64,000 bases of DNA, taken from Datura wrightii. Its lineage: Eukaryota > Streptophyta > Magnoliopsida > Solanales > Solanaceae. Numbering within the stretch: position 1 is the first letter of the stretch; the number at the start of each line of letters is the position of its first letter. A program made the position numbers and the translations under genes. The notes beneath the pieces were generated by a model that was not told where the DNA came from, did not search any database, and saw only the letters and a program-made list of their open reading frames with translations. Shown here piece by piece: positions 37,800 to 50,637 of this stretch. Location: contig JASDFA010000004.1 in NCBI GenBank assembly GCA_035772735.1, positions 18,813,501 to 18,877,500 of the forward strand, written 5' to 3'.

Positions 37800-39330
37800 G
37801 TGTGCATTTTTAGCTTACTTATCCGTGATTAAGCCAAAAAATATCAAGAAAGCTTTGCAGGATACAAATTGGATCATGGCCATGCAAGAAGAATTTGAAT
37901 AATTTGAGCAGACAAAGTATGAAACCTGGTTCCTCGGCCTGAAAACAGAACAATTATAGGAATCAGATGGATTTTCAGAAATAAACTTGATGATCAAGGG
38001 ATCATTGCCAAAAATAAGGCCAGATTAGTAGTCCAAGGATAAAATCAAGAAGAAGGCATGGATTATGATGAGACTTTTGCTCCTGTAGCATGGATAGAAG
38101 CCATAAGAATACTCATTGCCTATGCTACCTACATGATATTCAAATTATTTTAGATGGATGTTAATAGTGCCTTCTTGAATGGTTTGTTACAGAAAGAAGC
38201 TTATGTAAAGCAGCCTCCAGGATTTGAAAATCATGAGTTCCCTAATCAGGCGTACAAGTTAAATAAAGCCTTGTATGGACTTAAACAAGCCCCAAGAGCA
38301 TGGTATGATAGACTTTCAAATTTTCTCTTAGGCCATGGGTACAACAGAGGAAAGATCGATGAAAACCTTTTTCTATGAAGACAAGGTAAACACATTTGTA
38401 TTGTTCAAGTTTATATTAATGACATTATCTTTCGTGCCATAGACCAGGTTCTATGTGAGGAATTTGCAAAGCTTATGAACAATGAGTTTGAAATGAGCAT
38501 GACGAGAGAGTTAAACTACTTTCTGGGACTACAGATTAGGCAAACCAAAGAAGAAACTTCAATCCATCAACAAAAGTATATCAAGGAGCTACTGACAAAA
38601 TATAACATAGGGAACTCCAAAGTAAATGATACCCCCACTACAACTACCACTCGGTTAGATGCTGATGAACCTGGAGTTGAGGAAACCAAGTACAGAGGAA
38701 TGATTGGGTGCTTATTATATCTGATAGCTAGTAGACCAGACATTGTATTTAGTATGGGCCTATGTGCAAGGTTCCAAACAAATCCAAAAAAATCCCATCT
38801 TAAAGCAGTAAAACGCATTCTGAGGTATCTTAAAGGAACAATGGACCTGGTTCTTTGGTATCCAGTTAGTGATTCCTTCAAACTCATTGGCTAAGCAGAT
38901 GCAGATTACGCTGGATTCTTGGTCGACAAAAAAGCACATTTGGAATGACACATTTCTTGGGACCATGCTTGATATCTTGGGGAACCAAGAAGCAAAATTA
39001 GTAGCCTATCTATAGCAGAAACTGAGTATGTCGCATCTGCATCATGTTGTGCTCAGGTGTTATAAATCAAGAAGCAATTAGAAGATTATGAGATCCACAT
39101 GGGTACCATACCCATTTCTATGTGACAATGTTAGTGCTACAAACATGGCAAAGAACCCGGTACACCATAAAAGAACAAAGCACATTGATGTGCGTCACTA
39201 TTTCCTGAGAGACAATGTGAAAAAAGGTCACCCCCTGATGGAATTTTGCAAGACTGAGGATTAGGTGGCTGATTTATTTACCTAGGCCTTGGGAAGAGAT
39301 GCTTTTGAAAAATTCTTGTGGAACTTAGCC
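37800..39330 (+). pseudogene. E2 reverse transcriptase and RNase H, broken
   Basis: The RT N-terminal part (KARLVVQG*NQEEGMDYDETF) is followed by MDVNSAFLNGLLQKEAYVKQ (38154) and GLKQAPRAWYDR. The catalytic YVDD motif reads YINDII, losing the first Asp. 38475-38894 is open (LNYFLGLQIRQTKEETSIHQ, SRPDIVFSMGLCARFQTNP). RNase H remains to about 39330 with stops. Confidence 0.87.
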
Positions 39331-41741
39331 TTCTTCGACTTACCTAAATCTGTATCTCTTGATTTTCTTTCTTTCACCTTTTGACTAGAAAATAATTTAT
39401 ATTCATGCTAATTTGGTAGTTTGTATTTTGAATTTTAACCCAGTCTTGTTCCTTTTATTAGGATCACACCTCAGGTAGGCTACAATGAGGGTACAAGCAG
39501 GGATGATGTGACCCCTATTTTCTATAATGCTGCAATTGGACCATGTACAAGAATAAATCAAATTGATGACCTATTTTTTGAACGGTCAAATGGTATGTGC
39601 CTGTACTCTATCATATATGTTGAAATTACTGATGGCACAACAACCAATCTTAAATTAAACCCGGTCTATGTATTTCTTTTCCCTTGAGTATGTTCTCTTT
39701 TTGCTTTAAAAAACGGGGCAAAATGTTCATCATTACTCACTCTCCCGCCCAAAGTCTGACAACCGTCGTTCTTGAACACGGTTCCTTTCACGCTAACGTC
39801 CCATCCCCATTACTACTCCACCTCTTCCACTCCCCTAGAACTGCTACTTATAGTCCTAGGTCAGCAATCATTTCCTATCCTCTTCTTCATTTTTCACTAA
39901 GTTTTTTTCCTCTCTCTTAGTTAATTTGTTTTCTTCGTCTTCAATCCTTGCTATGGCATCTTCCTCTTTCACTTCTCCTGTTGACCCTGCATTTACTCAG
40001 GGGGAATCTGCAGCAGTACCTGGTACAACACCTACCCTTGACCTGCCCCAGTCTCTTCCCCACTTACATCTAAAGCGGGAGCGATCACTCCGAGGAAGAT
40101 GAGGATGATATACCTCTGAGTACCAAATATGCTCGTCTTAAAATCATTCCCACCTCTTTTAGTCACAAACACATAGCCGTGAAACCCTTTCTCTAAAGCA
40201 TCAAATAAGGTCTGCCTTTGTGAAATAGGCTCAGCAGGCTGCTGCATCTGCTAAACAAACACAGGGTGAGCCCACAAAATTCAATGCTACTTCTTCCTCT
40301 ACTGCTGTGCACCTTGACAACAGTGATGACCATGCCTCCAACCAAGATGAACCTGTTCCAAAGAGGAAAAAAGGGTCGACTTCTTCTACCAATCCCCCTC
40401 CTGCTGATGAGACTCTAAGTAAAAACATGGCCAAATTTCTAGCCATGGGGAAGGCTAATTACGCGGGTGTCAAAAGGTTTTGAAGGGCCAGGTCATTGAT
40501 CAATCAATTACTTCTAAACCTAGCATGGCTAGGCTGATTTCCTAGTTAGGGTTTCAAAAATGGACTCATCTATTCCTTTTCCCTCTTTCAAGGGTTTATG
40601 AGATTGAGGTTTTACAGTTATATACGAATCTAGAGGAGGTTCGTGATGGAGAGGTAAAATCTATGGTGAATGGAGTGGCTATTTTTCTTGATGCAAAGAA
40701 GGTTGGTGACATTTTAGTAATCCCTTGTGCTGGCTATGATGATTATGAGGTCTCTAGGCCCAAAGATAGGGGGGCTCACTGCAAAATTCACCCAGGGAAG
40801 GGTCACAACTGGGCCACGTCATGTGTTGAAAGGAGAGATGGGTCCTGATCATAAGTTGTTATTTAAATTGGTTAATAAATATCTTATTTCTCGCACTGAT
40901 CGCCATCATGAGGCTTCACACCATGATTTGGGGTTTATGGATGCCATTCATGACCAGCAAAATGTCAATCTTCCTTTGTTGATGTTGTGACACATTGCTA
41001 AAGTCACTAATCCTGCCAAGGGAGCTCATAGGCTGGCTTATGATTTCTTTTTGACTAAAGTGTTAGAGGCTCATCAAGTTCCTTTGTTGGCTGGAAAGCT
41101 GGGGTCTAAGATGGACATGTTCGATTTAAGACACTGGAGGAATGTGAACTGGTGCAACCTGTACTAGTTTTCAAAGGGAAAGGGCCAGTTGGTCCGATGC
41201 TTCTTGATCTTCTATTGGCGAATGCTAGAGTGTCTGAGTTGGAGACTGAAAAATGCCCAGCTTAAAGGGAAAGTTTCTGCAGCCCAATCTGAAATCTCTT
41301 CTTTCGCCTCATTCATGAGCAGACCTTGCACAATAGTCGCATTAACAAACTCCTTTTCTTGATGGAAAAATCTTAGTTTTTTTTGGTTTCCCTGTTGAAT
41401 TCTCTTCTTGTCCAATCTCTTTTGTTGTTAATACCAGTTTCTCTTCTTGTTGTGTGCTATTGCTAATTTTTAATGATAGTTGAGCATGGTGTTGGTGTCT
41501 CTTATTGATCTTTTATTGCTATATGTCTAATTTTATGCATTTTAAATGGCTTATATCATCTCTTCTTTTTGTTCTCTTATTGATTAAGACCTGTTCTGAT
41601 CAATGTTGCCTTAATGGCTTTGGGTTCTTCAATTCTTCTACATTTACTAAATTTTGTTGACTTAAGGCTTTTCAATGATGTCAAAAGGCGAAGGGGATTT
41701 TGAGTAGTTAGGTTGTTTGTCATCATCAAAAGGAAAAAATT
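39331..41741 (+). pseudogene. E2 post-pol region with a 'putative plant transposon protein'-like domain
   Basis: After RNase H comes a non-coding leader and an ATG at 39953 (MASSSFTSPVDPAFTQG). Broken acidic and basic linker pieces follow, including a bipartite Lys/Arg run (PKRKKGSTS). From 40550 the reading WTHLFLFPLSRVYEIEVLQL, YTNLEEVRDGEVKSMVNGVA, IFLDAKKVGDIL continues, after a frameshift near 40790, as MGPDHKLLFKLVNKYLISRT and AHRLAYDFFLTKVLEAHQVP to about 41130. This resembles the domain databases call a putative plant transposon protein, common in the env position of plant LTR elements. Its molecular role is unknown. Stops make it non-functional. Confidence 0.6.
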
Positions 41742-42325
41742 TATTGCATACTCATATTATTATTTTGATGATTGACAAAAGTATTGTAGGCTGATATGAC
41801 TCGATAAGATGGACCAAGTACAACTTCCTGTTTCACACTAATGTGGATGGCTATAAATTATTCCTGATGTATAGGTGGCATATGTTGATTTTAGTCAATA
41901 TGGGATGCATGTGAAGTACAGATGGCATGTGACGACTTTAGAGGAATCCTTGTGCATCACTTAAAAGAAAAACACAATTGGACTTCAACAAGGAAGCAAT
42001 ATTGTAGAATCTTATTTGAGGAGAACAAGGAAATGAGACATTGACTTTCTTTCGGCGAACAAAGAAAAAAACCTAACCAGACCCGAGGCGGCTAAGAGAG
42101 ACTTATAAATTGGGCTTTGTAATTGAGAGTTTTCTTTTTTCCTACGACTGTTGAGTATTTGTAAAAAGAAAGATAAAAGCTTTTATTTACAACTATCAAA
42201 CATTGTGAGAGAGAGTTATCAGTGACTTTTGTTCTTAGGTGAGAAGAAGCTTTCTAACTCGATCTGCGAGTTGAGAAATCGTGTTAATAGTAGAGGTAAT
42301 TAGTGGAGTTGTGAGGTACTAGAGT
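41742..42325 (+). repeat. E2 3' LTR, first 584 bp, cut by E3
   Basis: It starts TATTGCATACTCATATTATT (TG has become TA) and aligns with 33470-34054 to GGTACTAGAGT. Next to it at 42326 E3's LTR begins. The rest of this LTR must lie beyond the window. Confidence 0.85.
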
Positions 42326-42367
42326 TGTTGACACCCAATTTTGACCTCCCTACGCCTGTATATGCTG

Positions 42368-42427
<60 letters not shown>

Positions 42428-43996
42428 TTTACGCAAAATTTTGGCTTGCATTTATATTGATCAAATAATTTATTATCATAATGTTGCGAAAAATATTTCA
42501 CATTACATATACATGTACATATTATTTTTATTAATTTTAATTTTTAAATTTAAATAATTATTTTGTATTAATATACGCCCTTATTTTTTGAAATATATAT
42601 TTTATTTTTATCTTTATAAACTATTTGCATAATTTTACTAAATTTTACAAATTTATTTGCGTAATAATATTACTCAAATTTATAAATTGTTTATGTTAAT
42701 AATATATTTTTTTATAATATTCGATAACTTAATTTTATTTTGTAGTCATAAAATTAAATATAATAATTTAATTATATAATTAACATAAGTCTACTAAGAT
42801 TTAGGATTTAATTATTAATAATAATATTTATATGATTTTCCTATAATTTAAACTATTTTATTTTTCTATTTAGTAAATTATCTATAAGTGTAGTATATTT
42901 GTTAATTTAATAGCAGCTAAATCTAATTTCATCCAATTTATTTAAATTCTAGCCTTTTTTATTTAATTTCATTCAATTTATTTAATATTTAGCCACTTTC
43001 TATTCAATTTAATACCAATTTTAGCCATTTTATGTCAATTTCGGCCTACTTTATTAAATCTGACTATTTTTTTAAAATTCAATTCAATTTTAAATTAAAT
43101 CTACCCATTTATCTTACCCGCGACCCGCCAGAAGACCTGCGACCCGACCCATCTTTGTAACTTCTAATCCTAGCCGTTCATCTAATCTAATCTAACGGTC
43201 CATACTAACCCTAACCTTACTTCCTTATTTACCACACTTACCCCAAACCCTACTACATTTTTCATTCTTTCCCCTTCTCCCTCTAGGCAGCGGCCGCCCC
43301 TCCTTCCTCTCTCACTCTTCTCTCCCTCGATTTTTCCGACGAGCTCCGACGAGAACCCGTCGGACTACCACTAGATCTTCTTTCTCTTCCTCCTCTCTTC
43401 TCCCATCCCAAACCACCATTGCCGAAACTTTTTCCCCATTTTTTTCGGCGACGCATCTCGCCGGAAACCAACCCACACCGCTATTCTCCCTCTCTACAGC
43501 ACCACCACTTTGACCGTGAAACCACCAGCAACTCGACGACCATAACACCACTGCCAAACCAACCAAAACCGCCCGCTCTCCATAACTTCCGGCGAACCGC
43601 CGAACACCACCAAATCTCCCTCATGCTCCCTCGCCGTCACATACCACCCAAGCACCCGAAACCCACCACAAAGAGCTACCGGAAAAAAAATACCTCCCAA
43701 CCGACGGATCCTGACAGATCTACGAAAATCTGTCTGTAAATTTTTATTTTTATTTTTATTTTTATTTATTTATTTTTCTTCTTCTCCTTTATTTTATTTA
43801 TGTATATATGTATATAATAAATATATAATAAGTATATATATATAAATAATGTATATAATAAATAAGTATATATATAAAATAATATAATATATATATATAT
43901 ATATAATATTTACTATTTTTTCCTTTCTATTTCATTTATATATAATAATATATAATAGATATAATGGTTATGTATATATAATAATATATATATAAT

Positions 43997-44050
<54 letters not shown>

Positions 44051-47000
44051 TAATATATATTGTCTTCCTTTCTGTTTTATTTATATATAATAATAATATA
44101 TATATATATATATAAATAATATATATTGGTCTTCCTTTTGTTTCATTTATATATATATATATAATGAATATCTATTTATTAATTAATCATGCTCGTTTGA
44201 TTAGTATGTTTGTTCATGAGTTTTGTTCTTGTCACACTTTAATCTGGCCAAATAATTTTTTAATAATAATGATAATAGAATAGGTAATCTTGTTTATCAA
44301 TTCATGCTTATGTATCACTTCTTTGGTTAAACTTTTGATGAGATTATTTGATATTTAGTTAAATAAAATATGTGTATGGGCAGTTATGTGTATGTGCAGA
44401 TATTTATGTCGACTATGATTTTCTTATCTTATTTGTCTTTTGTATAGGATGTTGATATATATTATAGTTATGTTAGTTGCCTTTGAATAAAGTTGTATAC
44501 ATGTCTTGTGTGGTATGGCAGGACATTATGAATATGACTAGTCTCCATTAACATGTCCGTGTCCTTTAAAACTCTCAATTATGTGACAAGTTTGCACCTT
44601 GATTATTTAATCTGACATGTACTTATATATTTTGATAAATTACAGCTGATTATATATTTATTTATGGTAAATATTATTGGTTTTATACTAATTGATTATA
44701 TTCAAGGAAAACTCATCCTTATTTGGTTTTTTATGTTTCAGCATGTATACTTCCCTCTACTTAAGTTTTTAAATGGGCACATGACTATTACCCTATGTTT
44801 AACTTTTTAAAATGATACATGTTTATTTGAATGTGTATGAGTCCCGTAATATTCATTTTAATCTCAGATTTTCTATTTTATATTATATTACGACGTTTTG
44901 CACTCAATTAAATATACTAACTTGATATATGACAGCTGAGTATTCATATATTTTTTTGGTCAGATTTGATATGATTTCTGTCTAAATGACCCTACCTATT
45001 CGATCAAGAAAAACTTTGTATGATTCATGTTTTCTTTTTAATCTTGTCCGTGATTGATTATTTACAGTTGTATTACATCCTGAGACAATTGATTTCCTTT
45101 TCCTCCCGTCTTCTAAATTATGTGACAATTTGGGTTTTGGATTATTTATAGTAAATTAGAAAGCAATCTTGTTTAAGGCAATTTTTCCTTTGATTGATGC
45201 CTTGAATGGAAATGCATATTTATTTACCAATGACTAATTTACAACAGTTGTATTACTGATGTATTTTTGGTAAATCACGAATAATTGATCTTGCCCATTA
45301 TTAAGGAATAATTTTCTTTATTTGATTATGCTAAATATTTCCCTTTCCTTTTAATCCCTCACTTTCTACTATTTAAAGAGCCCTTCCTCTTCTTTTATTG
45401 TCGGTCGAACAGGAGGGAAAAACCTTTGAATAGGATTTCATTAAATAGTATCCTTAACAATGGTTTTGCCCCATTGATACACTGATATTATGACCAACAC
45501 TTTTCTACATGCTCTTCTCTCTTCTATAATTCTTTAATCTCTTATACCTCCTCAACACAAGCATTGCTCGAAATCTATGAGATTCTTGTGATCTTGATGT
45601 GTTGAGGTCCAGGTGGTGTTATTGGTTCGCTGTTTCCCCATTAAATTAAATCATTGTCTGGTTAGTATATCTGATTTTGCAAAAAAAAAAAGCGATTAAT
45701 TACATGATAAACTTTGTTATTTAACCTTTTAATTGCTATTGCATCATGACTATGTGTTTAATATGTTCTTTAACATCATTATTAAGTTCGCCTGAAATAA
45801 ATGAGTTATGATCATATACATAAGATTATTATTGTTTGTCTATTATGTTATTTAACCTTTAAGCAGACATCTTCTTAATTTATTCCTGATTCATCGAAGA
45901 GTTTGCCGGGACGGGAGAGCCTATGAGAGTTTTAATTAATTTAGCATTATGTGTGTTCTCGTTGTATTATTTATTTATTTATTTATTCATTTTCATCTGA
46001 TTGTAATAAGTGTAATAAACGCTCATAATAGTGGAAAGGGGTTTATGGGGGTGAGGATCTTATATTTATTTACTGCTTTCTTAACTGTCAACTTCATCTA
46101 GAAAGCATGCCTATAGGATTAATAAACACATAGAAATCATGCCTATAGGTCTTAAATAATTCAATTTAAAGTATGTTTTTTATGTTTAATATTTTAGTAA
46201 CGTTGCCCTCAAGAACAATACAAGTACAATTATTTTTATAGAAAGCATGCCTATAGGATTAATGCATACATAGAAATCATGCCAATAGGGTTTTAATAAT
46301 TTAAATTGAAGTATATTGCAATATGTATGTGTAAATCCATTTTGTCATGTCACGACATGCTAACAATTTATTTGCTAATAACCATTTATGAATGATTTGC
46401 TAGGCTTAATTATAAAATTTATCGACCTTAATTATTTTGCATAATCATGGACATCATGCCTATAAATTATTCTTACATTAAATTACTTGGATCATATTTG
46501 ATTTTGCCTGTTGGAGTTATTTTAAGGGGTAGATTTGCATGCATTAGCCATCATGTCTATAGGATGATTTTTAATAAGATTATGTTCACTAGAAATCATG
46601 ACTATAGGATTTAATTCGGAAGCATGTTTAATTACTTATTTACTTTAATGGAGGCTTATGTGAAACCCTTTTGTGCTAATTTTTTTACTATTTGTAAATT
46701 GCTTGACGTTTGATCACCTTTAATAAAGCCCTAGGAATTTTAGACCCAGAAATCCTAATTTAGTAGTCCATCGCCTCTTGGACATTAGGATTGGGACGGG
46801 TAGGCATTTGCTAGGGCGTTAGTCTTCTCCACTTAGATCGTTTAGGCTTAATAATAATTAAATTAATTAGGTGGGTAGTGGGAAATGATAGTCTGTGCCC
46901 GTTGAATAATATGAGCAACTTAAATGGGTTGCGAAATATTATTTAAATCGCACTGGGTGATCCCGTTAGGTTAAAATAACCCCTCCTTTAAAAGGCAGAA

Positions 47001-47172
47001 CTACTTTTGACCTGATTCCCTTTTGGGATACATAGGCGCCTCTTTGAGGTTCGGTCCAATCCTTAAAATTTTTATTTATTTATGTTATTGTTTTTTCTTA
47101 GTTTATCATTTATTTATCGTTTGCCTTTATTTGTCGATTCTTATTCGCATAAATTGCTAAGGTTAATGTCAC
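42326..47172 (+). repeat. E3 left LTR, part 1
   Basis: Alignable with 62859-64000 at its start; by eye about one difference in twenty plus some indels. It contains AT microsatellites (42371-42422, 43980-44048) and a GC-richer pyrimidine leader at 43250-43740. Open frames there (43283-43739, both strands) reflect that composition. At 46095-46630 a short motif recurs (see findings). It is interrupted at 47173 by E4. Confidence 0.87.
46095..46630 (+). repeat. Dispersed short repeat ATCATGCCTATAGG in the E3 LTR
   Basis: Seven or eight copies of AAATCATGCCTATAGG or AAAGCATGCCTATAGG with one or two changes, spaced irregularly by 30-180 bp. Confidence 0.8.
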
Positions 47173-48594
47173 TGATCTTGGGCAAATTTATATGCCCAAG
47201 TGATACTCAAATGTGGAATTTTAGCCTTGTTTATCTATCAATGTGTATACATTCTCATGTAATTGGTAATAAAATGTGAATTTATACTAACCAACATGAT
47301 TAGCATTGTTTTGCAGGTAAAATGTAATTTCGGGAAGCTAAAATGCATGTTGGAGGATATCGGGGTTAGACTCGGATGCGAGCAAGGGACAAGGCATTGG
47401 AAAGCATAAAATAAAGGGGCTCCGCGATGGAGCCGTGTCACGCTGCCATCGCGGAGGCCTTCTGCCTGGATAGGGAATTTTCGCCCAATTTCCAGAGAGG
47501 GTACGCGATAGGTCTGTGGCACGGTGGCCTGGCTCCGCGTTGCACGCCGTGCCACATTGGGCCTTATTTCCTGGACCCCCAGTTCCAGTGATGGTCTGCG
47601 TCGGTAGCGTGTCACGGAGGCAGTGCTCCGTGATGCACTTCGTGACACGTTGCTTGTTATTCCGGAAAAAATTTCCACTAGTATAAATAGAACACTTAGG
47701 TTCATTTTTCAATATTCTGACTGGGTGGAGCAAGAACGTGGGTTACAGGCAGTTGAGGGGACGAAATTATCAGGGTTTTTCTCTCTTTCCTTCTCTTTGT
47801 ATTCAATTGCTTGTATGTTTAACACTCATTTAATGATGTTTAATCCACAAATGAGTGGCTAATTCATCTTCTTGCTGAGGTTATGAACAATTGTAGTGAA
47901 ATGTGATTGTTGATCATATTGGTTTTTCATCTTTTCTTCCATGGTTGTTCTATTAATTCTTGTTCTTTCTGCGTTAATGTGTGGCCTACGTTAATGTAAA
48001 TCTAAAAAGTCCGGTTTCACTCGAGAGAGCAAGAAATTGGAAAGTTGTGAATTAATAGGATATGATCTTTTCTTAGTTTGAGAAAATTGAGAATTGATTT
48101 ACTTTCAGGATAGAAATATACCTGAAAGTCGTATTAGTCAATTTAGGAACCGGGTTTGTATGGCTAGAACATGAATTGCATTTAATCACAGAAATGTAGG
48201 TGGATGGTTCATGATTCTTAAGTGGGGTTAAATACGAGAGTTTTAATCTCTTGGCAATAGTTCTTGACTAGCAACCGGAGGAAAAGACTAACCAAATTAT
48301 GTCGATAATTAATTTCATTACATGTTCATTTAACCTCAACATGCTCTCATTCATAGTTCAGACTCACATTAGATAGTTGTTTTAGATTTAGCATAAAAAT
48401 TATAAATCAAAATATCAAACTTTTGGTCACGCTGTTGTCTGCATTTTTAGAATTAAAATATAGTACACTTGAGCAGATTGCACTTCATCCCAGTCCCTGT
48501 GGGATCGATACTTGGCTTACTTAAGCCACTTTACTACTTGTTCGACCACGTGCACTTGCGTATAGTTATTTACCTATATAACGCGAACCGAACA
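47173..48594 (+). repeat. E4 5' LTR
   Basis: TGATCTTGGGCAAATTTATA to GCGAACCGAACA, 1,422 bp. It holds the palindrome GTGTCACGGAG...CGTGACAC (47609-47648) and a TATA box further on. Confidence 0.93.
47609..47688 (+). promoter_or_regulatory. E4 LTR promoter: palindrome and TATA box
   Basis: An inverted repeat GTGTCACGGAG / CTxCGTGACAC spans 47609-47648. About 30 bp downstream is CTAGTATAAATAGAACAC. The 3' LTR copy (55440-55479) has perfect 11-bp arms. This is the presumed U3 core. Confidence 0.65.
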
Positions 48595-48600
48595 AGTTTT

Positions 48601-48618
48601 TGGCGCCGTTGCCGGGGA
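48601..48618 (+). other. E4 primer-binding site
   Basis: TGGCGCCGTTGCCGGGGA, six bases after the LTR; the tRNA-Asp type used by Athila elements. Confidence 0.9.
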
Positions 48619-48748
48619 CTGGCAATTGGTGAATTTATTTTAAGTGTTAATTTACTGTATTTTTATTCTCTTAGTGTTGACAACTTGGTCTTAGCCTGTA
48701 TTTTGCAGATTTAATTTCTGTTGAACACTGGCAAGAGACAAGGAGCTG

Positions 48749-50637
48749 GTGGACTCGTATATAGAGCCAGAAAGAATATTTCATAGTAAGCGGAGAGAAG
48801 CTCTAGAAAGAAAGCTGCAGTTGCTCAGACAGACAATCATGGAGCAACAACAGAATCCACCGGTAGTACGGGCGATGTTAGTGCCCGAAGAAGTAGCAGC
48901 TCGGCCGCTTCGCGAGGTGGCAATCCCACATGCTAATAATGTCACATCTAGCATCCGCAAACCTGAGCCAGGAGGGAGGTTCGAACTTAAGCAGAATATG
49001 GTGCAATTTTTGCACACTAGCGGGCAGTTTACAGGTCTCCCTCACGAAGATCCACAGCAGCATCTCCAAAATATTTTGGAGATAAGTGACACTTACATCC
49101 CCGCTGGAGTGTCATCAGATTATGTCTGGCTTACATTGTTTCCATTTTCACTATTGGGAGAAGCCAAGATGTGGTTGAAAGCTGAGCCACCGAATTCTAT
49201 TTCTACGTGGGATGATCTTGCAAGGAAGTTCTTGATACAGTTTTTTTCCCTCCGGTAAAACAGCAAGACTTAGAAGTCAAATTCTAAGTTTCAAACAGAG
49301 GGAGGGAGAGAATTTATATCAGGCTTGGGAGAGATTCAAGTCCATGTTGCGGGATTGTCCTCATCATCATCAGTCCAATGATGTGCTGGTGCATACTTTT
49401 ATAGAGGGTTTGGAACCCCATACAAAAATATTGCTAGACTCAGCAGTTGGGGGACAAGCGCTGGAGAAAACTTATGAGGAGCTGTATACCTTGTTGAACC
49501 GTATTTCGCAAGGCAATCCGGAATGAAATGCTGATTCGTCAAGAGGCGGGACAAGGAAAGCAGCAGGAGTGCTAGAAGTGGATGGGTTTACAGCTATTGC
49601 TGCACAGATAGCTGCATTACAAAATCAACTTAACACCCACTTCAGCAACATGACAATGAACCAGCCCCAAGCCCCAGTGAATGTAGTGCAGCAGATGTGG
49701 TGTGAAGTGTGCGGAAGCAGTGAGCACTCAGCTGAGTGTTGTGGAGCAAATCCTGACTCGGTAAACTTTGTGGGAAATGTACAAACGAACAACCACCAAC
49801 AGTATGGTAATAGCTACAATTCCAATTGGAGGAATCATCCGAATTTCTCCTGGGGTAGCAACAACCATCAGGGGCAAAGTTCGGGTCAGGGTGTGCAAAG
49901 GAACCAAGGAGGGCAGCAGAATTATCAAGCACAATTCAGAAACAACAATGCACCTCCTCCACCACCATCACCCAGCATTGGGGAGATGTTCAAGACCATG
50001 ATAGCTAACCAAGCTCAATTGCAGGCTGACTATGTGAAATTGGCAGCCGAAGTGAAAAACAACCAGTTAGCTACCTGGGAGCTTTACTATACAGATTACT
50101 ATTGGGCAGAGTATCCGAGCTCGTGGATTGTGTGATTGGGGAGCGAGCATAAATTTGATGCCGTCATCGGTATTCAAAAAGATGGGTCTAGGGAGTCCTA
50201 GACCCACAACAGTGGTCTTGCAATTGGCGGATCGGTCCTTAGCTAGACCTGATGGCATTGTGGAGGACGTTCTGGTGCAAGTTGGCTCCCTGATTTTCCC
50301 GGTAGATTTTGTCGTGCTGGATTTTGAACCAGACGCGAAAGTCCCATTTATTTTGGGACGTCCCTTCTTGGCAACCGGGAAAGCACTGATTGACGTAGCT
50401 GCGGGGCAGCTAACAATGCGAGAACACGACAAGGTGGAGGTGTTCGATGTGTACAAGGCATCCAAGCTCCCGATGGTGCACGAAGAACTCTCGGTGATCA
50501 ATGTGATTGATCAAGGCGATAATGAGCAGATTAAGGATTCACGGGAGTTATTGGGAAAACCACCGGAACGGTGTAAGCACTACTGGGGGGAGGACGGTGA
50601 TCGAGAGAAATCGTCCATCACCCTAGAGGACAACTGA
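48749..50637 (+). pseudogene. E4 gag and retropepsin, frameshifted
   Basis: The gag core (FELKQNMVQFLHTSGQFTGL, DDLARKFLIQFF) is open to 49258. A run of seven T at about 49242 appears to carry one extra base; the next frame continues EGENLYQAWERFKSMLRDCP and IEGLEPHTKILLDSAVGGQA. A TGA follows NPE at about 49526, then the same frame goes on with a Cys-rich piece (WCEVCGSSEHSAECC) and a Gln/Asn/Pro-rich tail to 50135. The retropepsin (50128-50637) reads CDWGASINLMPSSVFKKMGL and ILGRPFLATGKALIDV. Its active site is DWG where Athila usually has DLG or D-S/T-G. Gag-protease spacing is short. The true start is uncertain: no ATG is obvious before 48749. Confidence 0.8.

Larger units (their letters stand above)
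33470..42325 (+). mobile_element. E2: Sire-like copia element, right LTR interrupted by E3
   Basis: The left LTR starts TGTTGCATATTCATATTATT (33470) and a related copy starts at 41742. The order LTR, Met primer-binding site, gag, protease, integrase, RT, RNase H, long post-pol region, LTR is that of Sire-like copia elements. Coding regions carry many stops and frameshifts. The two LTR copies differ at about one base in ten by eye. GGTCT (33465-33469) is the likely target duplication; its partner lies outside the window. Confidence 0.88.

Noticed and set aside
43283..43739. Several Arg/Pro-rich frames on both strands in the E3 LTR
   Set aside because: They follow from the pyrimidine-rich, GC-richer leader of the LTR. 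They are open on both strands at once, which points to composition rather than coding.
47238..47733. Antisense open frames of 155 and 131 codons in the E4 LTR, also open at 55069-55564 in the other LTR
   Set aside because: Both frames stay open because the region is GC-rich with palindromes. The LTR copies differ by many amino-acid-changing substitutions, so nothing suggests selection on a protein.
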